Assembly (NCBI RefSeq): GCF_025685425.1
Contig: NZ_JAGTAS010000056.1
Coordinates: 1-64,000 of the forward strand
Source: Terriglobus albidus
GTDB taxonomy: Bacteria; Acidobacteriota; Terriglobia; Terriglobales; Acidobacteriaceae
Direction of reading: 5' to 3'
Length of the DNA stretch: 64,000 nt
A program made the position numbers and the translations under genes. The notes beneath the pieces are model-generated. The model had not been told where the DNA came from. It saw nothing but the letters and a program-made list of their open reading frames with translations, and searched no databases. This document shows positions 45,782 to 53,667 of the stretch, one piece after another (position 1 is the stretch's first letter; each line of letters starts with the position of its first letter).

Positions 45782-46137
45782 CTAGAAGCTGTTGCCTGTC
45801 TTCGTCTCGCAGATCTGATCTGAAATGGCATCGTAAATTTTGGCGGCATGTGTTTGACGTCGTGTTGACCTGTGAGGCAATGCACATCGGGTCTTACGGG
45901 CGGTACGTAGGGGTAGTCTACACCGGCTACCTGCGTAATCTCTTTAGACGCCAGCTTCCTATAGATTCCTCGGGAGTCGCGCTCCATGCAGATATTCAAC
46001 GGGCAATCTACATAGACTTCGAGGAAGCCACGATGCAGCAGCTTTGCACGAGCCGACTCACGATCCTCAGCATCGGGCGAGACTGCACATATTAAGATGA
46101 TCAAGCCTTGCCTCATCAATATGAGTGCGTCCGCCAT
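45782..46137 (-). pseudogene. Frameshifted C-terminal half of an adenylylsulfate kinase (CysC-like)
   Basis: From about 46110 downward the minus strand reads RQGLIILICAVSPDAEDRE, then RGFLEVYVDCPLNICMERD and VDYPYVPPVRPDV. This is the second half of APS kinase, which phosphorylates adenylylsulfate. A frameshift near 45880 moves the ending to another frame (AAKIYDAISDQICETKTG, stop at 45782). The P-loop and everything before it are gone, so no kinase can be made. Sulfate-activation genes often ride with nodulation-like or surface-sulfation cargo. Confidence 0.65.
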
Positions 46138-46417
46138 TTAGGGCGGAATCGTGATCTCGAAGGGAGTCGAGGATATATCCAAAGAGACGGTGTGCTCCAT
46201 CTGCGGTGAGGGAATTCCGCATCCCGAAGTCATGTACTAAGCTCAGCATCGGCCGGTTACTGAGTCGTCTGAGATTCGACAGCAGGTTTCCTGTCTTCTG
46301 CTCGCGGTAGTTGTAGATCTCTTGTTCTGCAGCAGTCGTTGGAGCTACCTGCCGGTGCAGGTTCCGGATATGTTTGATTCGATCTACGACTTCTTCTCGA
46401 GAAACATGTTCGTACAT
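46067..46417 (-). CDS. Hypothetical protein overlapping the APS-kinase relic
   Basis: From ATG 46417 the frame encodes 116 residues (EHVSREEVVDRIKHIRNLHR, RRLSNRPMLSLVHDFGMRN), with an amphipathic helical character. It runs over the first part of the APS-kinase relic in a different frame, so its last 20 residues may be accidental. I recognise no family. It may be the truncated head of a larger gene that was joined to the kinase fragment by deletion. Confidence 0.3.
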   Translation of the reverse strand: MYEHVSREEVVDRIKHIRNLHRQVAPTTAAEQEIYNYREQKTGNLLSNLRRLSNRPMLSLVHDFGMRNSLTADGAHRLFGYILDSLRDHDSALNGGRTHIDEARLDHLNMCSLARC

Positions 46418-46572
46418 GATCCGGCAAGCTCCTCTTGAAAATCTCAATTTGGGAGTCGCAAAGACAGACGTACGCTACTGATCGACAACTACTATTTAGC
46501 ATAAGGACGTAGTCGGAACGAGAATGGTTACCCAGCTTCGAAGTCCACAATTGCCCAGCGAACTTTGAGAGC

Positions 46573-46597
46573 GTGACCAATTGTTACAAATCGTTAC
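46573..46597 (+). promoter_or_regulatory. Decamer boxes, locus A (three copies)
   Basis: GTGAC at 46573, GTTAC at 46583 and GTTAC at 46593 are spaced exactly 10 bp apart. The flanks CAATT/AAATC fit the shared consensus GTKACNAATC. TGTACT at 46620-46625, 22 bp after the last box, is a candidate -10. Confidence 0.7.
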
Positions 46598-46631
46598 CCT
46601 AAGCATGCTCTGAATGGGTTGTACTGATTAC

Positions 46632-46689
46632 ACCTAATCGTACTTGCATGCCGGCGTGTAACCACTGTTCCACCCGGCATGCTTTTTTT
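46632..46689 (+). ncRNA. Candidate small RNA, copy 1
   Basis: If transcription starts about 7 bp after TGTACT, the RNA would be about 58 nt. It would end in GCATGCCGG (46646-46654) paired with CCGGCATGC (46674-46682) and seven T (46683-46689), a textbook intrinsic terminator. The second copy at 53717-53773 keeps every stem base. Confidence 0.4.
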
Positions 46690-46769
46690 GCGAAAAAGGT
46701 GCAGCTCGGGATCGGGGTCAGGATGCTTCCGGTCACTACAAGCCCAGCGGTAGCGATTGCCTCTGCGAG

Positions 46770-46832
46770 GCTCCCCTCGTTTCTAAGTGTGCGGATGCGC
46801 ATTCCGAGACGCTGACAAATATCAGTTACCAC
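46770..46832 (-). pseudogene. Short relic with a DNA-binding-protein-like segment
   Basis: The minus strand reads DICQRLGMRIRTLRNEGS. This resembles either the opening of an XRE-type helix-turn-helix (LG-x-RIR-x-LR) or the final hairpin of an OmpR-type regulator (IRTIRNVGY in the intact regulator at 58.8-59.5 kb). It is too short to choose between them. Confidence 0.25.
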
Positions 46833-46916
46833 CTACTTAGCCTTTATAAGATTTATTAGAAGCAATGAGCTCGTGCTGATTGCTGTGTTTCGAAATCGAA
46901 TTAGGAAGATATAACG

Positions 46917-46943
46917 AAAAGCGCCTGTCACAGGGCGCTTTTT
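46917..46943. terminator. Intrinsic terminator hairpin
   Basis: AAAAGCGCC and GGCGCTTTTT arms (about 46917-46925 and 46934-46943) enclose a short loop. They have A- and T-runs suited to both strands. It would stop readthrough from the copy-1 element before the receptor gene. Confidence 0.6.
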
Positions 46944-47122
46944 CTTTGTTCGCTACGCCGCAAGTCTCTGTGGTTGTTACGACATGAGAGTGAATTGCGG
47001 TAAATGTTGAGCGGTTCCTGCGCCTCTCCAGAGTGCAGTTGTCGTGGTATGACGATTGCTTCATTACGGCCATAGCAGCAGTTTGCTGCATGTTTCCCCG
47101 GATCCCTGAAGGAGAGTTCGAG

Positions 47123-49258
47123 ATGACTACGTACACACTAAAAAGTCGAGCTGTCGCTGTACTGGTTGTAATGCTGCCATGGTCTTTCATTGGACAGACT
47201 TCTAAACACAAGATGCCTTCTCCGACCGCAGCACCCGTAACGCCATCCGCACCCGCAACCACCGTCATGCCAGCAGCGATTGCTTCCATCACCGTGGAAG
47301 GCCACTCCGCAGGTGACATTCTGCAGGCCGACACCGCTATCACACTGCAGGCGACAAGCGCCGAGATGCAGGCCGCACCTGGCACCTATAACGACATCCC
47401 TCGCTTTCTGATGACCGAGCCAGGCGTAACCTTCGATACCGACTCCAGAAACACCTATATGGTGAACGGCGGTAACCCGATCGAGAATCTGTATGTCGTC
47501 GACGGTGTTGAGATCGCGAACATCAACCACCTCAGCACCAGCAATTCCTCGGGTGGCTTTGTGTCGATGCTTGATACCGACGCGGTCTCATCGGTCAGCC
47601 TGCACAAGGCGCTCTATAGCACGAAGTACACCGGAGCTCTGTCTTCCGTTCTCAGCGTGAATACGGCTTCGCCGGCTGCGCAGAGGCGGCATCTGCAGAT
47701 GGATGTGGGTTATGCCGGCATGGGTGCAATTTACAGTCATCCGCTGGGGAAGAAGGCCGCATTCCTCACGCAGTATCGTCGTAGCGTGATCAACTACTTT
47801 ACCGATGACATCGGCATCGGCGGTGCGCCGATCTACTCCGGTATGCTGGCTCGTGTTGATACGCATCCGACTGGAAAGGATACGGTCTTCGGTCTGTATA
47901 TTGGCGGCAACGACAAGATTGCACTCCATCCTAATCTGCTGGACAACGAAGATCCGGGATATGTCAGCACAACGTATACAGGGAATCGCGGTATCTATGC
48001 CGCGACGTGGAACCACATTGTCTCCGGCAACACGCTGCTGACAAGCCAGGTGAGCTACGCGTCATCGCATACAACGACCTCGCAGGCGAATGAAATGCAG
48101 AATAATGCTCCGGTGTACAGCGATGACCTGAAGGAAGGCCTCAGCAACGGCCGCTTTGAATGGCTCTCTGACAGGCGTAATTTCAAAGTGCTTCTAGGGA
48201 CAACCTTCGGTGTTCGCCAGCTTGACTACAGCATCAATCAGGCGAAAGGCTTTCCCAGCCCCTACAACATCGACCCTCTTCCGGTGAATGCAAGCGATGT
48301 CCAGTTCAACGGAAATCCGATGGACCAGGCAGCCTACGGTCAGTTCACATGGAAGAAGTTCCGCAAGCTTGAAGCGAACCTCGGCGCTCGCATGCAGCGG
48401 TTCGGCCTGAGCGGAGCGACAGCCGTTTCTCCGCAGGGCAGCGTCATGGTGCAGCTCACCAAGGGCGTGCGCTTCTTCGGCGGTGTTGCGAACTATAGCC
48501 AACAGGTGCCGCTGCCTACGACGCTGGGCATTGCATCGAACCGCACCCTGAAGCCGATCTCCGATGTGCAGTACCAGGTAACGGTGGTCTATGAGAATGA
48601 GCGTGGAGATCGCTTCAGCCTGGGCGGTTATCACAAGGTGTACTCGATGTATCCGGTATCGGTAGAGCATCCGACGCTCAGCCTGGCCAATATCGTGGAT
48701 ACCTTCGGACAGCCCTTCCTCTATATGCCGATGGTCAGCAAAGGATCGGGTGTTTCCAACGGCGTCGAGGCTGAATTCAACTCCAGCTTCAGCCGCAAGC
48801 TGTTCGTTCGCGCGAACGTCGGCCTGGGACGTTCGTTCGCGACGGCTCTGGATGGCGTCTCTCGCCGCACCAACTATGACATGCCTTTGCGGACTAACCT
48901 GATCACCGCTGTCCGTATCGGCAAGAAGCAGATGTTCACAACCCGCTACTCCTCGCACACGGGAACGCCGTACACCCCGTACCTGGTGGCGCAGTCGCAG
49001 CTTCAGCAGCGGCCGATCTATGACATCACCAGCGTCAACACCGCACGTGGCACCGACTATCAACGCATCGACGTTCACTACGAGGTGAATCTCCAGAAAG
49101 AGGGCCGCGGTATGAAGCTGTACGGCGGACTCGATAACGCCCTCAACAACCGGAACTATTACCAGTACGTCATGATTCCGCACTGCCCGGGTTGCGGACC
49201 CTACGAACTGACCCAGATGAATCGCTATCCTGAGTTCGGGCTCACCTGGGCCTTCTAA
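47123..49258 (+). CDS. TonB-dependent-receptor-like outer-membrane protein
   Basis: From ATG 47123 (GGAGAG 8 bases upstream) the protein is 711 residues. It has a signal peptide (VAVLVVMLPWSFIGQ), a Thr/Pro/Ala-rich linker and a plug domain at about residues 60-190 (DIPRFLMTEPGVTFDTDS, VNGGNPIENLYVVDGVEI). A beta-barrel with repeated aromatic strands ends in LTWAF. It is shorter than the receptor at 6026-9475 and lacks the CarboxypepD_reg domain. No TonB box is obvious. The longer reading from 47033 is unlikely because it adds no signal and skips the good ribosome site. Substrate unknown. It is the first intact gene of the accessory region. Confidence 0.82.
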   Translation: MTTYTLKSRAVAVLVVMLPWSFIGQTSKHKMPSPTAAPVTPSAPATTVMPAAIASITVEGHSAGDILQADTAITLQATSAEMQAAPGTYNDIPRFLMTEPGVTFDTDSRNTYMVNGGNPIENLYVVDGVEIANINHLSTSNSSGGFVSMLDTDAVSSVSLHKALYSTKYTGALSSVLSVNTASPAAQRRHLQMDVGYAGMGAIYSHPLGKKAAFLTQYRRSVINYFTDDIGIGGAPIYSGMLARVDTHPTGKDTVFGLYIGGNDKIALHPNLLDNEDPGYVSTTYTGNRGIYAATWNHIVSGNTLLTSQVSYASSHTTTSQANEMQNNAPVYSDDLKEGLSNGRFEWLSDRRNFKVLLGTTFGVRQLDYSINQAKGFPSPYNIDPLPVNASDVQFNGNPMDQAAYGQFTWKKFRKLEANLGARMQRFGLSGATAVSPQGSVMVQLTKGVRFFGGVANYSQQVPLPTTLGIASNRTLKPISDVQYQVTVVYENERGDRFSLGGYHKVYSMYPVSVEHPTLSLANIVDTFGQPFLYMPMVSKGSGVSNGVEAEFNSSFSRKLFVRANVGLGRSFATALDGVSRRTNYDMPLRTNLITAVRIGKKQMFTTRYSSHTGTPYTPYLVAQSQLQQRPIYDITSVNTARGTDYQRIDVHYEVNLQKEGRGMKLYGGLDNALNNRNYYQYVMIPHCPGCGPYELTQMNRYPEFGLTWAF

Positions 49259-49261
49259 ACG

Positions 49262-49423
49262 AAATACCTTGACGTTGCCATGGGCCGTCTCCGGATCGTA
49301 TCCCGGCCAGTGCGTTGCATTGGCCGGAATCGTCTGCGTGGTTTTCTCAATGATCTGCTCGATGGTCTCGGCCGAGATCGATGGCGTGCGGCCGGGACGG
49401 CGCATCCTTGAGCGCCCGGAATG
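49262..49423 (-). mobile_element. Relic of an IS630-family transposase
   Basis: The minus strand reads RRPGRTPSISAETIEQIIEK, then TTQTIPANATHWP and VKVF. This is the helix-turn-helix/linker part of IS630-type transposases, in which a GRKPSIS segment is followed by ATHWS. The remainder, including the DDE domain, is missing. It lies immediately after the receptor stop codon. Confidence 0.65.
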
Positions 49424-49506
49424 CCGAGCGAGATATGCATATCCTCCGCCTGCGCAAGAAGCTTCATGAGCCCACACGAGCTCGACCACAACTGCGATAC
49501 GATTAG
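49411..49506 (+). pseudogene. Relic of an OmpR-type response-regulator DNA-binding domain (recognition helix)
   Basis: The plus strand encodes ARNAERDMHILRLRKKLHEP and soon stops. It matches the recognition-helix segment of the intact regulator at 58782-59528 (RSLDMHILRLRRKLTS). The receiver domain and the rest of the winged helix are missing. Confidence 0.6.
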
Positions 49507-49555
49507 CCGACGTTCTGAGGCCCGGATCGTCCCGGCTCGTGTGGATGAACCATTC

Positions 49556-49636
49556 CGCGTTGACAGGTTCACTGTCGACACGATGTCCCGAGAAATACGA
49601 TATGCAGACGTCAAACTGAACCTGCACGGGGTCGAA
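49556..49636 (+). pseudogene. Second response-regulator relic (start of the DNA-binding domain)
   Basis: RVDRFTVDTMSREIRYADVK resembles GEFTVDSPKQEVKYGNSTLR of the intact regulator, the first beta-strands of an OmpR-type C-terminal domain. It lies downstream of the recognition-helix relic, the reverse of the normal order, so at least two genes or a rearrangement are involved. Confidence 0.45.
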
Positions 49637-49914
49637 TCCGTTGCAGTCTGGGAAGTCCAATATCAAGCAGGACCATAGCCGGGGGCCTGCATCGCAAGAG
49701 TTCCAAAGCACGGCGGCCGTTATGAACGAATTCGGCGCTCAACTATGTTGTTCGAGAAAGCATGTCGGCGTGCGGCACATGGCGGCGTTACCATCCACGA
49801 TGATGACGGCCCGATGCATCGCTGGGTTGAGCTGTACCGGTTCTGAACTTTGCTTCTGTCCCACCTTGTGTATCGGCCTCTTTCTCACCTGCTGATTTGT
49901 TACATACACGAGTT
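49637..49914. other. Gap with no supported gene
   Basis: A short plus-strand frame ends with HDDDGPMHRWVELYRF and a stop at about 49852. I cannot assign it. The rest is probably decayed sequence before the locus B regulatory boxes. Confidence 0.35.
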
Positions 49915-49949
49915 ATGACAAATCGTTACGAAGAGTGACATTCCATTAC
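49915..49949 (+). promoter_or_regulatory. Decamer boxes, locus B (four copies)
   Basis: ATGAC, GTTAC, GTGAC and ATTAC begin at 49915, 49925, 49935 and 49945, exactly 10 bp apart. CATACC at 49974, 24 bp after the last box, is a possible -10. The next start codon is at 50006. Confidence 0.75.
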
Positions 49950-50005
49950 GGAACCTCCTTACTACTCCTACGTCATACCTCTTAAACGTGGCCCGAGGGA
50001 TCACC

Positions 50006-50425
50006 ATGAACACCGAGAATGCACCTACCCTTGTTTTGCCCAGCCGAACAGCCAATTGGCTATGGTGCCGACCAATTTACAGCTGGCTGACGGTCCTGAT
50101 AGCCAAATCCTGTCTGGAAGGTCTGCTGGCTACAATGCTGTCCCTATTGCTGGCCGGATTTACGTGGATTCGGTTCTACAGAGATGAGCTGTTTCCGCCA
50201 CGGAGGGAGATTGTTCCTCCCGCCATGAACAGCCGCGCGCACGCAAACGTGGTGTTATCGCTGTTTGCAATTCTTGGGCTTGCAAATGGCAGTTACGCAT
50301 TCGGCAGGCAGTGCGGATCGAATCACACAGGAAATTACTGCTCACAGCTGTTCCTCATCCTGAAATTGAAACGAAGAGATTCGAGCACAACACATTCGAT
50401 GAAAGGCGAAAACCCTGATGAGTGA
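50006..50425 (+). CDS. Small membrane protein of unknown function
   Basis: From ATG 50006 (GAGGGA 5 bases upstream) the protein is 139 residues. It has a hydrophobic region at about 25-55 (LLATMLSLLLAGFTWI) and a second at about 75-95 (VVLSLFAILGLANGSYAF). I recognise no family. It overlaps the VOC gene by 8 bp (50418-50425), so they are translated together. It is the first gene after the locus B boxes. The Cys-containing C-terminal part is basic and hydrophilic. Confidence 0.5.
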   Translation: MNTENAPTLVLPSRTANWLWCRPIYSWLTVLIAKSCLEGLLATMLSLLLAGFTWIRFYRDELFPPRREIVPPAMNSRAHANVVLSLFAILGLANGSYAFGRQCGSNHTGNYCSQLFLILKLKRRDSSTTHSMKGENPDE

Positions 50426-50831
50426 ACCAGAAAATCCGACTGTTCCTATCTGCAAACCGGATCAGAAGCGACTTGGCGAGAACTTCTTCCAAACCGCTAT
50501 CCCGATCTTATTCGTGGATGACGTAAGCCGAAGTGTCGCTTACTACGAGCAAAGCCTTGGATTCAATTTGCAATGGAATATCGACTCCCAATCTGCTCTT
50601 GTGACCCGAGGAGACTGCACTCTTCTCCTCGCCACCGCAATGCACAACTCGTCACCTTCCCGGGTGTGGATCGAAGTCGATGACGTGCAGGACCTCTTCG
50701 AAGAGTTTCTCATCGCCGGGGCTGTAATTGTCGGTCCTCCGGACGATTTGGAGTCCGGCACAGAGATGCAAATTGCCGATCTTGACAACAACTTCCTTTG
50801 GTTCGCAGAGCCGAAGCCCTTACTCCATTGA
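50418..50831 (+). CDS. VOC-superfamily (glyoxalase/bleomycin-resistance-like) protein
   Basis: The 137-residue protein is one VOC module with paired beta-alpha-beta-beta-beta units. TAIPILFVDDVSRSVAYYEQ followed by LGF opens the first, VWIEVDDVQDLFEEF opens the second, and MQIADLDNNFLWFAEP closes it. Members bind metals and act as glyoxalases, dioxygenases or antibiotic-binding proteins. The usual Glu/His metal ligands are only partly present, so catalysis is uncertain. The first 25 residues are extra. It is translationally coupled to the preceding membrane protein. Confidence 0.85.
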   Translation: MSEPENPTVPICKPDQKRLGENFFQTAIPILFVDDVSRSVAYYEQSLGFNLQWNIDSQSALVTRGDCTLLLATAMHNSSPSRVWIEVDDVQDLFEEFLIAGAVIVGPPDDLESGTEMQIADLDNNFLWFAEPKPLLH

Positions 50832-50862
50832 GCGCCGAGTTTAAACAAGGCAGATGAACGTC

Positions 50863-50887
50863 GTGACCAATCGTTACGCAGTGCGAC
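50863..50887 (+). promoter_or_regulatory. Decamer boxes, locus C (three copies)
   Basis: GTGAC, GTTAC and GCGAC begin at 50863, 50873 and 50883. TTTAAT at 50910-50915, 22 bp on, is a candidate -10 for the secreted-protein gene at 50968. Confidence 0.75.
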
Positions 50888-50967
50888 ATCCATAGACCAC
50901 TTGCAGATCTTTAATGAACTTATGGTGGCCGGGATAGACCACCTTTAGCCCACGTAGGAGAAGCAAA

Positions 50968-51555
50968 ATGAACTTCTTTCCAGTTCCTCCCCATCTCACA
51001 ACCATCCGCGGTTCAGGCATGGCAGGTGCCGTCCTGATTCTGGGTTCCATGGGAGGCTCCGTGGCAGCTCAGCAATCAGTTGGCGGCCAACCCATTGGCG
51101 GCCCGCCTCCCCCATTCAAGCCGGTTGTGACTATTCGTTACGGCGGCGCGTACAACGGACCGCGCAATGCTCCCCAAAGAACCATTACCGGCCTGGTTAA
51201 GAACAAAGAAGGCGAGGTCATGTCGGAGGCGATGGTCTACCTCAAGGATATCCAAGGTAAATCCACACTTGTGGCAATCGTTGACTCCACCGGCAGCTTC
51301 CACTTCGGCCCCCTGTCTTTAGAGCACGACTATGAAGTTTGGGCGGAGGCAGGCGAACTGAAATCTCCAAAGAGGTCAATCAGTACATTTATGGCACAGA
51401 ACGAGGTCTCGCTACCGCTGTTGGTAGATGTGCCAGAGAGACATCAGGGTGAGCCCACCTTAAAACGCCGGCCTGAGGCCCCCGCTTCTACAGAGCCTCG
51501 GGCTTCAGAGGGAGCGCAGCTTGGGCGACAGAAGGAGCAGATATCGAAGAACTAA
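50968..51555 (+). CDS. Secreted protein with a carboxypeptidase-regulatory-like beta-sandwich
   Basis: The 195-residue protein has an N-terminal export segment (MAGAVLILGSMGGSVAAQQ) and a Gly/Pro-rich linker. One CarboxypepD_reg-like domain lies at about residues 70-150 (ITGLVKNKEGEVMSEAMVYL, then GSFHFGPLSLEHDYEVWAE). The C-terminus is charged and Glu/Arg-rich. The domain is the same type as the N-terminus of the Oar-like receptor but here stands alone, without a barrel. It may bind a surface glycan or protein, with no enzymatic motif. The locus C boxes lie 80-105 bp before its ATG. Confidence 0.7.
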   Translation: MNFFPVPPHLTTIRGSGMAGAVLILGSMGGSVAAQQSVGGQPIGGPPPPFKPVVTIRYGGAYNGPRNAPQRTITGLVKNKEGEVMSEAMVYLKDIQGKSTLVAIVDSTGSFHFGPLSLEHDYEVWAEAGELKSPKRSISTFMAQNEVSLPLLVDVPERHQGEPTLKRRPEAPASTEPRASEGAQLGRQKEQISKN

Positions 51556-51723
51556 CATGCTGCGCAAGCTACGCATTTATTTCTATGATGCTGCTCACGA
51601 CGCGAGTCACAAACCAGCTTTACCGCCATGAGGCTCCCGTAAGGAAACCAAACCTCGCCGCGAGCTGTTGGGAGCTACGCACCCGCATTCTGGCGATGAC
51701 GATGCACAATCTACAACCGGATC

Positions 51724-51738
51724 GTTACACATCGTTAC
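51724..51738 (+). promoter_or_regulatory. Decamer boxes, locus D (two copies)
   Basis: GTTAC at 51724 and 51734, each followed by AC-x-T-C, sit 10 bp apart. CATACCCT with TACCCT at 51761, 22 bp on, could be the -10 for the GH27 gene at 51817. Confidence 0.65.
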
Positions 51739-51816
51739 ACTCCTCGGAGACAAAAGGGCATACCCTCAGATTGCCAAAACGAGAGCGTCAAGCGCGACTC
51801 CGAAGAAGGATGCATC

Positions 51817-53442
51817 ATGTTGCTAAGCCGCGTCGGTCTTTTGCTTCTCTACCTGTTTTTCGCTTTCCAGATGCCGCACCCTCTACCCGCCCAGGCTAAA
51901 GATATCTCCGGCACTTGGGTCGCCAAGACGGAGGGTCCGATGGGAGCTATGGAAATCGTCTATGTTCTGAAGGTCAAGGACGGACATATCACGGGCCAGC
52001 AATCCCTCCCCTTTGGCGATTCACCGATTACGGATGGTGTCATTAACGGCGAAACCTTCCATTTCACTGTCGAGCTGGAGTCCTTTGGCACGCTGAGCAA
52101 ACGCGAAGTCAACGGCAAAATTGTTGGCGACACTCTGAAGCTCACGCCGGTGATGCCCGTGCCGCCCCCGGGGGCCGTAGAAGCACCGCCAACCACGAAT
52201 ACGTCCCCAGCCGCTGGTGCCTCACCGATGCCGTTACTTCACATTGGAGAAGTCACGGCAGTGCGCGGTACTCCCACACCGTCGTACCGCGCACCCGCGG
52301 TGGATTACTCAAATCTGCCGAAGATTGTGTTGCCGACTCTTCATACGAGTGACTATAACGGCTTGGCGAAGACACCGCCAATGGGTTGGAACTCTTGGAA
52401 CAAGTTTCAGACTCACATCGACGACAAGACAGTACGTGGTATCGCCGACGCGATGGCCGCGAACGGCATGAAGGCCGCGGGATACGAGTACATAATCATT
52501 GACGACGGCTGGCAGGGTAAGCGAGACGAACAGGGTATCCTGCAGCCCAATCCGAATTTCCCAGACATGAAGGCGCTCGCAGAGTACGTCCACGGTAGAG
52601 GGCTAAAGATCGGTATCTACTCCTCACCCGGGCCCCGCACTTGCGGAGGCTTCGAGGGAAGCTACGGACACGAGGCTCAGGACGCCAGGACTTGGGCTGC
52701 ATGGGGCATGGACTACCTGAAATACGACTGGTGTAGTGCCTCACGCGTTTGGAAAGAGACAGAGATGCAGGCCGTCTATCAGCTCATGGGCGATGCACTA
52801 CAGTCTACGGGCCGCTCGATCGTTTACGCGCTTTGCCAGTATGGACGGGCCGACGTCGAACAATGGGCGCCGCTGGTCGGTGGCAACCTGTACCGCACCA
52901 CGAGTGATATTCGCGACAGCTACGATTCCATGACGAGCATCGGCTTCGCACAAAGCCGCCTCGCGTCCTTTTCCGGTCCTGGCCATTGGAACGATCCGGA
53001 CATGCTCGAAGTCGGCAATGGCCGCATGAGTCAAGACGAGTACCGCACTCACTTTGCACTTTGGGCAATGATCGCCGCGCCACTTATCGCCGGTAACGAT
53101 CTTCGGGATATGACGCCCGAGACACACGAACTGCTTACCAACAAGGAGATTATCGCAGTCGACCAAGACGCGCTTGGTGCGGGTGGCAAGGAGTTATACA
53201 AGGAAGGCGACATTCGTGTCTGGAGCAAGCCTTTGGCGTCAGGCGACGTGGCGATTGCGGTTTTCAACACGGGAAGCGCAGCGCAGACCGTCACTCTGTC
53301 CAAGCAACGTCTTGGCCTCGACAGCCAGTTTGCCGCTCAAAATCTGATTCTTCATAAAGCGGTGAGCGAAGACCAGGGTGTGATGGCAGTTCGGATTGCA
53401 CCACATGGGGTAAGCATGTTCCGTTTTCACAAGAAGCCGTGA
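51817..53442 (+). CDS. Secreted GH27 alpha-galactosidase with an extra N-terminal domain
   Basis: The 541-residue protein has a signal peptide (LLLLYLFFAFQMPHPLPAQA). A beta domain of about 100 residues follows (DISGTWVAKTEGPMGAMEIV), then a Pro/Thr linker and a GH27 TIM barrel from about residue 185. Motifs seen are PPMGWNSWNKFQTHID, YEYIIIDDGWQ, MDYLKYDWC (nucleophile aspartate), the SDIRDSY acid/base region and GHWNDPDMLEVG. The small beta domain typical of GH27 ends the protein. It should release terminal alpha-galactose from oligosaccharides outside the cell or in the periplasm. It follows the locus D boxes by about 80 bp and stands alone. Confidence 0.93.
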   Translation: MLLSRVGLLLLYLFFAFQMPHPLPAQAKDISGTWVAKTEGPMGAMEIVYVLKVKDGHITGQQSLPFGDSPITDGVINGETFHFTVELESFGTLSKREVNGKIVGDTLKLTPVMPVPPPGAVEAPPTTNTSPAAGASPMPLLHIGEVTAVRGTPTPSYRAPAVDYSNLPKIVLPTLHTSDYNGLAKTPPMGWNSWNKFQTHIDDKTVRGIADAMAANGMKAAGYEYIIIDDGWQGKRDEQGILQPNPNFPDMKALAEYVHGRGLKIGIYSSPGPRTCGGFEGSYGHEAQDARTWAAWGMDYLKYDWCSASRVWKETEMQAVYQLMGDALQSTGRSIVYALCQYGRADVEQWAPLVGGNLYRTTSDIRDSYDSMTSIGFAQSRLASFSGPGHWNDPDMLEVGNGRMSQDEYRTHFALWAMIAAPLIAGNDLRDMTPETHELLTNKEIIAVDQDALGAGGKELYKEGDIRVWSKPLASGDVAIAVFNTGSAAQTVTLSKQRLGLDSQFAAQNLILHKAVSEDQGVMAVRIAPHGVSMFRFHKKP

Positions 53443-53667
53443 CTCGATCTGCACAGGGCAATATTTGAGACCGAGCACGGCGTGCCTTGATCCATTGTGA
53501 AATCTTGTGTGGCGCTCGGCATCAGGCTGTCGCAGCTTTTGCGCCAGATCGAGGTGATGTCAAAGATTTGAGGGCACGTTACTTTGTGCGCGGTAGTTTG
53601 CGCTGAAAAAATCGCTTCAACTTTTACTCAGGACTTGGCTGGAGCCGCCAGGACAAAGTTCAAGATC

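Larger units (their letters stand above)
46571..46725 (+). repeat. Duplicated noncoding element, copy 1 (155 bp)
   Basis: This stretch is about 80 percent alike by eye to 53666-53810, which is 145 bp. The ten-base length difference is one extra regulatory decamer at the left end. The conserved order is decamer boxes, a TTGTAC motif, a perfect 9-bp hairpin and a T-run. Confidence 0.8.

Noticed and set aside
46573-46597. GTTAC/GTGAC repeats as a CRISPR array or iterons of an origin
   Set aside because: The units are only 10 bp without spacers, occur at ten promoter-like places, and no cas or replication gene is near.
48194-49711. Minus-strand open frame of 505 codons
   Set aside because: Most of it is antisense to the receptor-like gene at 47123-49258. 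Only the IS630-like part (49262-49423) carries recognisable content and was annotated separately.
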